DNA from: an uncultured Oscillospiraceae bacterium
Lineage (GTDB): Bacteria > Bacillota > Clostridia > Oscillospirales > Oscillospiraceae
Length of the DNA: 26,182 nt
Reading direction: 5' to 3'
Assembly: GCA_900757415.1 (NCBI GenBank)
Contig: CAAENU010000164.1
Span: forward strand, 1-26,182
The notes beneath the pieces were generated by a model. That model saw only the letters and a program-made list of their open reading frames with translations. It was not told the DNA's origin and did not search any database. This document shows positions 15,605 through 22,676 of this stretch, piece by piece. The translations under genes and the position numbers were made by a program. Each line of letters opens with the position of its first letter. Position 1 is the stretch's first letter.

Positions 15605-16447
15605 ATGCGATTTTGGAAGATGAACGGCGCAGGCAATGATTTCCTTATCGTGGACGACCGGCAGAATGCCGTTCCGGATGAACGGTGGCCGGATATTGTG
15701 CGGACGCTGTGCCAGCGCCATTTGTCCATCGGGGCGGATGGCTTTATGGTAGTAAAAAAACCTACCGATGGCGGCGACTATAAAATGCTGTTCTTCAACT
15801 CGGACGGCTCCATGGGCGAAATGTGCGGCAACGGTGCGCGGTGCATCTGCCGCTATGGCCTTGAGAACGGACTGGCGGGCCGGGTGCAGCGGGTGGAGAC
15901 CACGGCGGGACTGGTCACCGGCTGGCAGGTGGATCGGCAGCGCTACCGGGTGCGGCTCAATGACCCCTGCAACATCCGCCTGCATGACAGGATGGAGGCG
16001 GAAGGAACCATCTACGACTGCGCTTATCTGGAGCTGGGTGATCCGGGGATACCCCATGCAGTGGTGCCTATCCGCGGATTGCAGGACTATGACACGCAGA
16101 CCCTGCGCCGCTTGGGAAGGCGGCTGCGGTATGATCCGGCGTTTCCCAAGGGGGCCAATGTGAATTTTTATGAGCTGATCGGGCCGAACCATGTGTATGA
16201 GCGTACCTATGAGCGTGGGGTGGAGGATTTCACCTATGCCTGCGGCACAGGCACCGGCTCGGTGGTAACGGTGCTGACCCTGTTGGGAAAGGTGTCCGGG
16301 AAAAATGTGCAGGTGGATATGACCGGCGGCCGGCTGGTGATCGATGTGGAGCGGGACGGCGCCGGCCGCATTACCGACCTGTATCTGACCGGGCCGACCA
16401 ACGTGGTCTGTAAGGGTGAGATCACCGATGAGACGCTGGTGCTGTAA
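15605..16447 (+). CDS. dapF: Diaminopimelate epimerase
   Basis: 280 residues; the ATG at 15605 follows AGGAGGTG. It interconverts LL- and meso-diaminopimelate in the cytosol, feeding both lysine and peptidoglycan synthesis. The two catalytic cysteines are in place: Cys74 in EMCGNGARC and Cys213 in YACGTGTGS. The substrate-binding start KMNGAGNDF (5-13) and PKGANVNF are also present. The usual motif after the first Cys is intact, so the enzyme should be active. It is the first gene of a three-gene plus-strand operon with lysA (57-bp gap) and a D-cysteine desulfhydrase-family gene. Its own promoter lies immediately upstream, divergent from the permease operon promoter. Confidence 0.95.
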   Translation: MRFWKMNGAGNDFLIVDDRQNAVPDERWPDIVRTLCQRHLSIGADGFMVVKKPTDGGDYKMLFFNSDGSMGEMCGNGARCICRYGLENGLAGRVQRVETTAGLVTGWQVDRQRYRVRLNDPCNIRLHDRMEAEGTIYDCAYLELGDPGIPHAVVPIRGLQDYDTQTLRRLGRRLRYDPAFPKGANVNFYELIGPNHVYERTYERGVEDFTYACGTGTGSVVTVLTLLGKVSGKNVQVDMTGGRLVIDVERDGAGRITDLYLTGPTNVVCKGEITDETLVL

Positions 16448-16504
16448 GCGCCGCAGATGATAACAGACCGCACCGTGTGTGCGGATCAGAGAGGAGGGCA
16501 ACAT

Positions 16505-17803
16505 ATGCTTTGTGAAAATCTATCGCTTGGTAAGAACGGACATCTGTACTTTGCGGGACAGGACACAACGGTGCTGGCTGCGCAGTACGGAACGCCTGTG
16601 TACCTGCTGGATGAGGACTATATCCGTGGTCAATGCCGCCTCTACAGGAGTGCCTTCCGAAAACACTTCGGCCCCGGCAGCTGCCCGCTGTATGCCAGCA
16701 AGGCCAACGCATGCAAGCGGCTCTATGAGATCATGCGCGAGGAAGATATGGGCATCGATGTGGTGTCCTCCGGCGAGATCTACTGCGCCGCGCAGGCAGG
16801 CTATGATCTGTCCCGCGCCTATTTCCACGGCAACAACAAAACGGATGAGGATATTGCTTTCGGTATGGAGCGTCATGTGGGTTATTTTGTGGCCGACAAT
16901 GCCGAGGAGATCATGGCCATCGAGGCGGAGGCCGCGCGGCGCGGCATCCGCCAGAAGGTGTTGCTGCGCCTGACGCCGGGAATCGATCCCCATACCTATG
17001 AGGAAGTGTCCACCGGTAAGGTGGACAGCAAGTTCGGCTCCGCCATCGAAACGGGACAGGCGGAGGAGATCACCCTGCGCACACTGGCGCAGCCTCATGT
17101 GGAACTGGTGGGATTTCACTGCCATGTGGGTTCGCAGGTGTTTGGCGAGGATGTATTTGAGCGCGCGGCTGCAGTCATGCTGGAATTTATCGCCGCCATG
17201 CGGGAAAAGCACGGCTATATGGCTCGGCAGCTGGATCTGGGCGGCGGCTACGGTATGCGCTATGTAGAGGAGGATCCCTGGCTTGACGTGGATGTTAAGG
17301 TGGGGCAGGTGGCGGCGGCGATCCACCGGACCTGTGCGCGGCTGCACATTGAGATGCCGGAGATCCACATGGAACCGGGACGCAGCATTGTGGCAGCGGC
17401 AGGCATGACGCTGTACACCTGCGGCGCGGTGAAGAAGATCCCGGGATACAAAAACTATGTTTCCGTTGACGGCGGCATGACGGATAACCCGCGTTTTGCC
17501 CTGTATAAGTCCCGCTATACCTGTCTGCCGGCCAACAAGATGGATCAGCCGCGCACCATGGAAGCGTCGCTGGTGGGGCGCTGCTGCGAAAGCGGAGATA
17601 TTATTCAGGAGCATGTGCTTTGGCCTGCGTCCATGGAGCGGGGCGATATCGTGGCGGTGTGCACTACCGGCGCGTATAACTATTCCATGGCTTCTCACTA
17701 CAATAAGATTCCCCGCCCGCCCATCGTGGTGCTGCGCGATGGCGGAAGCTATGTGGCGGTTCGCCGTGAAACGGTGGCCGATCTGTGCGCCTGTGACCAG
17801 TAA
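16505..17803 (+). CDS. lysA: Diaminopimelate decarboxylase
   Basis: 432 residues. The ATG at 16505 was chosen over the in-frame ATG at 16457 because GAGAGGAGG lies at the right distance before it. The PLP-dependent enzyme removes CO2 from meso-diaminopimelate to give L-lysine. The fold type III barrel carries the Schiff-base Lys66 (YASKAN), HCHVGS (205-210), GGGYG (246-250) and EPGRS (290-294). The C-terminal domain has CESGD (361-365), whose Cys and Asp reach the partner subunit's active site in this dimeric family. Substrate choice (DAP rather than ornithine or arginine) is supported by CESGD and by the neighbour dapF, which makes the meso-DAP substrate. Confidence 0.95.
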   Translation: MLCENLSLGKNGHLYFAGQDTTVLAAQYGTPVYLLDEDYIRGQCRLYRSAFRKHFGPGSCPLYASKANACKRLYEIMREEDMGIDVVSSGEIYCAAQAGYDLSRAYFHGNNKTDEDIAFGMERHVGYFVADNAEEIMAIEAEAARRGIRQKVLLRLTPGIDPHTYEEVSTGKVDSKFGSAIETGQAEEITLRTLAQPHVELVGFHCHVGSQVFGEDVFERAAAVMLEFIAAMREKHGYMARQLDLGGGYGMRYVEEDPWLDVDVKVGQVAAAIHRTCARLHIEMPEIHMEPGRSIVAAAGMTLYTCGAVKKIPGYKNYVSVDGGMTDNPRFALYKSRYTCLPANKMDQPRTMEASLVGRCCESGDIIQEHVLWPASMERGDIVAVCTTGAYNYSMASHYNKIPRPPIVVLRDGGSYVAVRRETVADLCACDQ

Positions 17804-17851
17804 GGAAACAGGCGGGCAATGACAAGTGAAACCTTTGAAAGGAGTATTATC

Positions 17852-18808
17852 ATGAAAAATTTGCAGGATTTTCCCCGAATTCCGCTGGCGGTGCTGCCAA
17901 CGCCTGTTCAGAAGCTGGAGAATATCAGCCGCTTGCTGGGCACCAATGTATATGTTAAGCGCGATGATCTGACGGGTATCGGTCTTGGCGGCAACAAGGT
18001 GCGCAAGCTGGAGTTCCTGCTGGCGGATGCCAAGCACCAGGGTGCTGAGATCGTGTTTACCACCGGCGGCGCCCAGTCTAACCATGCCATGCTGACGGCG
18101 GCCTGCGCCAAAAAGCTGGGCATGGAGCCGATTCTGATCCTGAAGAAGCGTGGTGTGACCGAACGTAAGGGTAATCAGCTGCTGGAGTATCTGATGGATA
18201 CGGATGTCCGCTTTATGGATACCGACAGCTATGACGATATTTACGCCGAGATGGATCGGGTAGGAAAGGCCAGCGGCAGACCCTATTATAAGATCCCCTG
18301 CGGCGGTTCCAATGCCATTGGCGCGCTGGGTTATGTCAACTGTATGAAAGAAATCGCGGATACCGGCATGCGCTTTGACTATGTCTGCTGTGCTGAGGGC
18401 AGCGGCGGTACCCATGCCGGTGTGGCGTTGGGCGCGAAGCTGTTTATGCCGCAGACGAAAGTGGTGGGCATGATGGTGGACAGCGATCCTTTCGACGAGA
18501 TCACCACCCACATCATGCAGGAAACGGCAAAAATGCTGGAGCTGGACTTTGTACCGACGGTGGAGGACGTGCATCTGGTGGACATGTGCGGTCCTGGCTA
18601 TGCCATCCCCTCCGCCGAGGGCAACGCCGCCATCCGCATGATGGCGGAAAATGAGGGCCTGTTTCTGGATCCCGTCTATACCGGCAAGGCGTTTGCCGGA
18701 CTGGTGAAGATGGCCCGCGAGGGCAAGTTTAAATCCACAGACAATGTGCTGTATCTTTATTCCGGCGGCGCAGGCGGTTTATTTGCCATTGATATCGATC
18801 TTGCCTGA
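17852..18808 (+). CDS. D-cysteine desulfhydrase / ACC deaminase-family PLP enzyme
   Basis: 318 residues. The ATG at 17852 follows GAAAGGAG; an in-frame ATG at 17819 lacks a site. It has fold type II PLP features: Schiff-base Lys49 in GGNKVRKLE, GAQSNHA (73-79) next to the active site, the phosphate loop GSGGTHAG (183-190), and SGGAGG near the C-terminus. Relatives break D-cysteine to pyruvate, H2S and ammonia, open the ACC ring, or act as D-cysteate sulfo-lyase. The sequence alone does not decide between these. It lies 48 bp after lysA and is transcribed with dapF-lysA, an unusual pairing for this family that might hint at D-amino acid clean-up or a sulfur-related side reaction. A strong hairpin follows 100 bp downstream. 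Confidence 0.82.
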   Translation: MKNLQDFPRIPLAVLPTPVQKLENISRLLGTNVYVKRDDLTGIGLGGNKVRKLEFLLADAKHQGAEIVFTTGGAQSNHAMLTAACAKKLGMEPILILKKRGVTERKGNQLLEYLMDTDVRFMDTDSYDDIYAEMDRVGKASGRPYYKIPCGGSNAIGALGYVNCMKEIADTGMRFDYVCCAEGSGGTHAGVALGAKLFMPQTKVVGMMVDSDPFDEITTHIMQETAKMLELDFVPTVEDVHLVDMCGPGYAIPSAEGNAAIRMMAENEGLFLDPVYTGKAFAGLVKMAREGKFKSTDNVLYLYSGGAGGLFAIDIDLA

Positions 18809-18843
18809 CGGCGGTTTACTGGCAGCGCAAAATATACTATAGA

Positions 18844-18905
18844 TACCATCGAATGACAAGGAAAGACATGTTGTCAGGCGTGTTTACCCGTGTCATTCGA
18901 TGGTA
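18844..18905 (+). repeat. 14-bp perfect inverted repeat with 34-bp loop
   Basis: TACCATCGAATGAC (18844-18857) and its exact complement (18892-18905). As RNA it forms a long stem-loop with a smaller GACAA/TTGTC pairing inside. Its function is unknown. Confidence 0.7.
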
Positions 18906-18907
18906 AT

Positions 18908-18954
18908 AACAGCCTCTGCTTTCGGGACGGTAAGTCCCGAAAACAGAGGCTGTT
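18908..18954 (+). terminator. Long two-tier hairpin, probable terminator of the dapF operon
   Basis: An outer 11-bp stem (18908-18918 with 18944-18954), a CT/AA internal loop, an inner 8-bp stem (18921-18928 with 18934-18941) and a 5-base loop, followed by TTTGCTTT. The shape is that of a strong terminator, though the T-run is interrupted. Confidence 0.6.
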
Positions 18955-19100
18955 TGCTTTGGCCAGCAAAGGCAACCCCCGGCAGAGCCGGGGGAATAAA
19001 AAAGGCTATGGCGTGGAAGAGAGTAGAAAAGAAAAAGTCTCCAAGCTGGAGTAAGTGAAAGGTTTGCCGACCAAGACTTACAAAACGAGGAGACTGATTC

Positions 19101-19211
19101 ATGACAAGCAATAAACCCACCGACTGGCAAAAGGCTTCCGGCGATGGTGATAGTCCGTTTACGGGCGGTAGGGCAGAGAATGCAAGCGAAATAAAATTCA
19201 GTGCCCCTTGA
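19101..19211 (+). pseudogene. 36-codon ORF, possible N-terminal stub of a group II intron-type protein
   Basis: The ATG at 19101 is preceded by GAGGAGACTGATTC, a plausible Shine-Dalgarno site. The peptide begins MTSNKPTDWQKAS and contains SPFTGGRAENASEIKFSAP. From memory, this resembles the polar N-terminal lead of some Firmicute group II intron reverse transcriptases, but no reverse transcriptase domain follows. The frame ends at TGA 19209-19211 and the next 70 bp are a terminator. It could be a relic of a deleted intron ORF or a real short peptide. The resemblance is a recollection, not a search result. Confidence 0.3.
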
Positions 19212-19245
19212 GGAGTTTGCCAGTAATAGGCCCTTATAGGGCCAG

Positions 19246-19277
19246 ATCAAACCTCCGGCTTAGCCGGAGGTTTTGAT
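19246..19277. terminator. Bidirectional terminator after the MATE gene
   Basis: AAACCTCCGGC (19249-19259), loop TTA, GCCGGAGGTTT (19263-19273), with ATCAA before and TTGAT after. Directly follows the MATE stop codon on the minus strand. Confidence 0.85.
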
Positions 19278-19280
19278 TGC

Positions 19281-20684
19281 TCAGTCGCGGTGGGCGTGGG
19301 TCAGGTGGTGATGGGTGTGAAGCATACCCTCGCGGCGGTAGATCCGGCGCAGCGCCAGACTCAGACAGATTAGATGGACCAGGAAGGTCAGCGCCCATGA
19401 GATGGGATACGACCAGTAGATGCACTGTACGGTATGAAAACGGGGGATCTGAAAGACGGTGGAGATCCACAGAATACGGAAAGCGCAGGCCCCCAGCAGC
19501 GTAACGATCATGGGCGTGATCGAATAACCGATGCCGCGGATGGCGCCGACGATCACATCCATCAGCGCGGCGAAAATATAGAGCGGGAAGATGATGCCGA
19601 TGCGCACCATACCGGCGGCCACAACGGCATCGCTGGAGGAATAGATATGCAGCAGCTGCGTGCCGAACACATATCCCAGCAAGCCGCCAAGAACGCCCAC
19701 AGAGGCCGAGCAGGCGGCGGAATACAGGGCGATGGGACGCAGCCGTTCAAACCGGCCGGCGCCGTAATTCTGGCTGGTAAAGGCCACATTGGCCTGATAG
19801 AAGGCGTTGCAGCATACATAGACGAACCCCTCAATATTGGAGGCGGCAGTGTTGCCGGAGATCACGGTTTCTCCGAAGCCGTTTACCGATGCCTGAATGA
19901 TCACATTGGACAGGGAGAAAGCCACACCCTGGATCCCGGAGGGGATGCCGATAGCAAGGATCTGACGCAGGCGGGCCGGTGTGATGCGCAGCATCTTCCA
20001 CTCCAGACGGATGTCGCTTTGCTCATGCATCAGACAGCGGACCACCAGCAGGGCCGACAGACACTGGGAGATCACGGTGGCGATGGCCACGCCGGCCACA
20101 TCCAGCTGAAATACAATGACCAGCAGCAGGTTCAGCGCTACATTGACCACGCCTGCCGCCGTCAGGTAGTAAAGGGGACGGCGGGTGTCGCCGATGGAGC
20201 GCAGCAGCGCCGCGCCGAAGTTATAGAGCATCGTGGCGGGCATGCCGAGAAAATAGATCCGCAGATAGAGAGAAGCCAGCGTCAGAATGGCATCCGGCAC
20301 CTGCATCAGCTCCAGCAGCGGCCGGGCGGCAGCCACGCCCACCGCTGCCAGCAGCAGTCCGCTGAGAAAGGCCAGCAGCATGGAGGTGTGTACCGTTTGG
20401 CGCAGGGCAGCGCGGTTACCCGCGCCGATAAAACGGGCGGTCAGAATATTGGCGCCCACTGACAGACCAACGAACAGGTTGACCAGCAGGTTGATGAGTG
20501 CGGCATTGGAACCCACGGCCGCCAGTGAATTATCGCCGGCAAAGCGGCCTACTACCACAATGTCCGCTGCGTTGAACAGGAGCTGCAATACACCGGAGCA
20601 CATCAGCGGTGCGGCAAAGGTCAGTATTTTCGGCAGCAGGGAGCCGCTGCACATATCGATCTCATAGCGCGTGGTTTTTGCCAT
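19281..20684 (-). CDS. MATE-family multidrug/cation efflux transporter
   Basis: 467 residues with about 12 transmembrane segments in two homologous halves. The ATG at 20684 follows GGAAAGGAG at a 7-base gap. The N-terminus reads SLLPKILTFAAPLMCSGVLQLLFNAADIVVVGRFAG, the characteristic DinF/NorM-type TM1 with its conserved Pro and FNxxDxxxVGRF motif. The second half repeats the fold, for example GIPSGIQGVAFSLSNVIIQ. It should export cationic compounds or metabolites across the cytoplasmic membrane driven by Na+ or H+; the substrate is not predictable. The last 14 residues contain six histidines, an unusual tail that might bind metal. It is divergent from the CmpB-family gene and ends at a bidirectional terminator. 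Confidence 0.9.
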   Translation of the reverse strand: MAKTTRYEIDMCSGSLLPKILTFAAPLMCSGVLQLLFNAADIVVVGRFAGDNSLAAVGSNAALINLLVNLFVGLSVGANILTARFIGAGNRAALRQTVHTSMLLAFLSGLLLAAVGVAAARPLLELMQVPDAILTLASLYLRIYFLGMPATMLYNFGAALLRSIGDTRRPLYYLTAAGVVNVALNLLLVIVFQLDVAGVAIATVISQCLSALLVVRCLMHEQSDIRLEWKMLRITPARLRQILAIGIPSGIQGVAFSLSNVIIQASVNGFGETVISGNTAASNIEGFVYVCCNAFYQANVAFTSQNYGAGRFERLRPIALYSAACSASVGVLGGLLGYVFGTQLLHIYSSSDAVVAAGMVRIGIIFPLYIFAALMDVIVGAIRGIGYSITPMIVTLLGACAFRILWISTVFQIPRFHTVQCIYWSYPISWALTFLVHLICLSLALRRIYRREGMLHTHHHLTHAHRD

Positions 20685-20716
20685 AAAAGAGCTCCTTTCC
20701 GATGAGGTGTTCGATT

Positions 20717-20744
20717 ATCATATCATGCCGGCATAAAAAATCAA
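20717..20744 (-). promoter_or_regulatory. Candidate promoter of the MATE gene
   Basis: On the minus strand: TTGATT (20739-20744), 16-bp spacer with the palindrome ATGCCGGCAT, TATGAT (20717-20722). Placed 33 bp before the start codon. Confidence 0.45.
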
Positions 20745-20782
20745 CCATATTTTCAACATTTTCTGCGAAAAATTTGCCTGTC

Positions 20783-20812
20783 TTGACAAGACGTGTGAAT
20801 TTCCCCTATAAT
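20783..20812 (+). promoter_or_regulatory. Promoter of the CmpB-family gene
   Basis: Consensus TTGACA (20783-20788), 18-bp spacer, consensus TATAAT (20807-20812), 37 bp before the start codon. Confidence 0.8.
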
Positions 20813-20848
20813 GTACTGGTATTTTTTGACGGTAAGGAGAAAGTGCTG

Positions 20849-21724
20849 ATGAACAGAACGCTGCTGTGCCAACTGGTGGTGCTGTACTTTGTGTTTTCCT
20901 GTCTGGGATGGATGATGGAGGTTACACTGAAGTACATCCAGTACCATCGCTTTATCAACCGGGGGTTTCTCATCGGCCCGTATTGCCCGATCTACGGTGC
21001 GGGCGTGGTGCTGGTAACCGTGCTGGTAGGCGGTCTGGTGGGCATCCGGGGCGGCACGCCGGGAGAGATTTTTCTGGCCGGCTTCGTGATCTGCGGTGCG
21101 CTGGAGTATTTTATCAGCTGGTATATGGAAAAGGCATTCCACGCCCGGTGGTGGGACTATAGCCGTAAACCCATGAATCTGAACGGCCGTATCTGGATCG
21201 GCAATTTGATCCTGTTCGGTTTGGCCAGCGTGGTGATCGTGCTGTGGATCGACCCGATATATTTTCGGATCATTGCAAAATGCCCGCCGTTCTGGCTTCA
21301 CTTTGCCGCTGTGGCGATCACGGTGCTGCTGGCAACGGATTTGGTGGTGTCTCATGTGCTGATGGATGTGGTGCGCAAGGAGATCGATGCGCAGGCGGGC
21401 GACAATACAGAGGAGATCAGCCAGCATGTGCATGAGCTGCTGCGCGACCGTAATCTGTTTATCCGCCGCATCCATCAGGCGTATCCTGAGCTGCAGGCGC
21501 GGCCCCGCGCCATGGTGGAGCGGGTCAAGGCGGCACGGAAGGAACTCAAGGATGCCAACCGCCGCATGAAGGAACTGCTGGGCGAGATGGCCGATGCGCG
21601 GAAGAATGGCCATCGTGTGGAGGAACTGACGGCTCGGCTGGCGGCGGCGGCCGCAACGCTGAAAGAGCGGCGCGCCAAGCTGCGCGAGCTGGAGCGCAAG
21701 CTGCTGCGCAAAGAGGACGAATAA
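20849..21724 (+). CDS. CmpB-family ('ABC transporter type IV' putative permease) membrane protein
   Basis: 291 residues. The ATG at 20849 follows AAGGAGA; the earlier in-frame start is ruled out because the promoter lies after it. The N-terminal 170 residues are a membrane domain with about five segments and the CmpB pattern: FSCLGWMMEV, then INRGFLIGPYCPIYGAG, and WWDYSRKPMNLNGRI. Residues about 180-291 are cytosolic, highly charged, Arg/Lys/Glu/Ala-rich and predicted to be a long coiled coil. Database annotation usually labels this family a putative ABC transporter permease, but there is no ATPase partner here and the true role is unknown. The gene is monocistronic and ends at a strong terminator. 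Confidence 0.78.
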   Translation: MNRTLLCQLVVLYFVFSCLGWMMEVTLKYIQYHRFINRGFLIGPYCPIYGAGVVLVTVLVGGLVGIRGGTPGEIFLAGFVICGALEYFISWYMEKAFHARWWDYSRKPMNLNGRIWIGNLILFGLASVVIVLWIDPIYFRIIAKCPPFWLHFAAVAITVLLATDLVVSHVLMDVVRKEIDAQAGDNTEEISQHVHELLRDRNLFIRRIHQAYPELQARPRAMVERVKAARKELKDANRRMKELLGEMADARKNGHRVEELTARLAAAAATLKERRAKLRELERKLLRKEDE

Positions 21725-21759
21725 AAGAAGAGCCGCCTGCCCGGGCGGCTCTTCTTTTT
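21723..21759. terminator. Terminator between the CmpB-family gene and the TerS-like gene
   Basis: A perfect stem of about 15 bp (21723-21737 with 21744-21758) and a 6-base loop. It is flanked by T-run and A-run, so it can act on both converging units. Confidence 0.88.
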
Positions 21760-21769
21760 ATGCGGCGGA

Positions 21770-22012
21770 TCACTCGCTCCATGTGTCGGCCGACCGGTCA
21801 AAGCAGATCTGGATTTCGCTTTGTACCGGTGCGGGGGCATCCTCCAGCGCCGCGTGCAGCGCTGTGAGGTCTTTCATGGCACCGGCCAGCTCGCGGATCT
21901 CCCGGATGCCCGTCTGTCCGCCGGACATGCCTGCCGCCGTTTCCGCGCAGGCGCGGCTCAGCTGGGCCGCGGCGCGGCGCATATAGGTTTCCCATGCTGA
22001 TGATCGTCCCAA
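21770..22012 (-). CDS. Small phage-like protein, possible terminase small subunit-like
   Basis: 80 residues with a TTG start at 22012. The start is set by the strong GAGGAGGTG that ends the preceding gene about 10 bases upstream; no ATG or GTG gives as good a fit. The protein is alpha-helical, with a helix around residues 6-26, a segment IREIRELAGAMKDLTALHAAL (37-57), and a C-terminal IQICFDRSADTWSE-type strand. A helix with a RELxxAxKDL pattern followed by an acidic strand is seen at the C-terminus of many phage TerS proteins. The N-terminal DNA-binding HTH is absent, so it would be a short form or an unrelated chaperone-like protein. The preceding zinc ribbon gene is translationally coupled (4-bp gap). 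Confidence 0.45.
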   Translation of the reverse strand: MGRSSAWETYMRRAAAQLSRACAETAAGMSGGQTGIREIRELAGAMKDLTALHAALEDAPAPVQSEIQICFDRSADTWSE

Positions 22013-22016
22013 AGTA

Positions 22017-22178
22017 CTACACCTCCTCTATGAGAAAAGGCGCCAGCATCCGTTTGGCCAGTTCCGGAAGACAGTCCTGGCACACGGAACTGCCGTTGAT
22101 ATGGTAATAGGCTTCGCCGGCGTAAATTTCCCCGCCGCACAGCGCGCATTCCGCAGCGGTGCGTTCATAGGTTTCCAT
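22017..22178 (-). CDS. 53-residue zinc-ribbon protein (two CxxC pairs)
   Basis: The ATG at 22178 is preceded by GGGGAGGTGA. The peptide contains CALC (Cys11, Cys14), GGEIYAGEAYYHING and CQDC (Cys33, Cys36), a four-cysteine treble-clef or ribbon arrangement that should bind one zinc ion, followed by LPELAKRMLAPF. Small proteins of this form are, from memory, common beside phage-like genes in Oscillospiraceae. The stop codon is 4 bp before the TTG of the TerS-like gene and supplies its ribosome-binding site, so the two are coupled. Possible roles include DNA or RNA contact, or regulation; none is shown by the sequence. No promoter was identified in the 65 bp upstream before the neighbouring terminator. 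Confidence 0.6.
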   Translation of the reverse strand: METYERTAAECALCGGEIYAGEAYYHINGSSVCQDCLPELAKRMLAPFLIEEV

Positions 22179-22245
22179 ACCGTCACCTCCCCTGTATCAG
22201 CGGCGGAACAGGGAAGTTGTTGCCCCTGCGAAGGCAATCTGAAAG

Positions 22246-22275
22246 AAAAAAGCCATCCGAAGGGATGGCTTTTTT
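22246..22275 (-). terminator. Terminator of the small membrane protein gene
   Basis: AAAAAAGCCATCC (22246-22258) pairs with a complement ending at 22275, with a loop of about 4 bases; A- and T-runs flank it on both strands. Confidence 0.85.
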
Positions 22276-22286
22276 GTGCGGGGGAA

Positions 22287-22547
22287 TCACATGGCGGCGC
22301 TGCGGATCTCCATCAGGCCAACAATAAGCTGCAGCAGGGCGAAGGCCAGCAGCAGAACACCGCCTACCTTGCGTGCTTTATTCTTCTGGGCGATGTACCC
22401 CATCCCCAGCAGTCCCATGCCGATGGCCAGCAGGATGGCGGCCAGACCGGGGATGTACAGGACGCCGGCCCTGCGCAGCGCCAACAGCACCAGCGCCAGC
22501 ACCAGCAGCACCAGCTCGATCACGGTTCTTGCATCAAGGTTTTTCAT
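22287..22547 (-). CDS. Small integral membrane protein (86 residues), unknown function
   Basis: The ATG at 22547 was chosen because GGGAGGAG lies 11 bases upstream; the earlier in-frame ATG at 22568 has no site and overlaps that sequence. Three hydrophobic segments are visible: about 9-24 (VIELVLLVLALVLLAL), 29-50 (LYIPGLAAILLAIGMG...) and 63-79, with a basic loop KNKARK between the second and third. I do not recognise a family. It sits 130 bp downstream of the Nudix hydrolase gene and shares its strand, so co-transcription is possible. Localisation is the cytoplasmic membrane. Confidence 0.6.
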   Translation of the reverse strand: MKNLDARTVIELVLLVLALVLLALRRAGVLYIPGLAAILLAIGMGLLGMGYIAQKNKARKVGGVLLLAFALLQLIVGLMEIRSAAM

Positions 22548-22676
22548 AAGCTCTCTTGCTCCTCCCATTCTGCGCCGCCTGACAAAACGTGGGTTCCGCG
22601 GCGGCGGTACCAAGGACAGTCTCTGTACGGTACATTTATAGTACCGTATCGCAGGGGAAAACACAAGAATTTTTCA

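Larger units (their letters stand above)
18809..19280. other. 472-bp non-coding region with several strong RNA-like structures
   Basis: It contains, in order, a 14-bp perfect inverted repeat (18844-18857 with 18892-18905), a nested hairpin (18908-18954), a GC-rich 8-bp hairpin (18976-18983 with 18987-18994) followed by an A-rich stretch, a structured segment to about 19090, a 36-codon open frame (19101-19211) and a final bidirectional terminator. No full gene is supported. The first part could be a terminator array or small RNA, and the second part could be a mobile-intron relic. Confidence 0.5.

Noticed and set aside
16520..18574. 684-codon minus-strand open frame over lysA and the desulfhydrase-family gene
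   Set aside because: Spans two firmly identified genes and an intergenic gap on the other strand, is His/Arg-rich, has no start signal. A by-product of codon bias.
22028..22237. 69-codon and 63-codon minus-strand frames overlapping the zinc-ribbon gene
   Set aside because: They are off-frame readings of the same DNA; the 53-codon frame has the CxxC pairs, the good ribosome-binding site and the coupled downstream gene.
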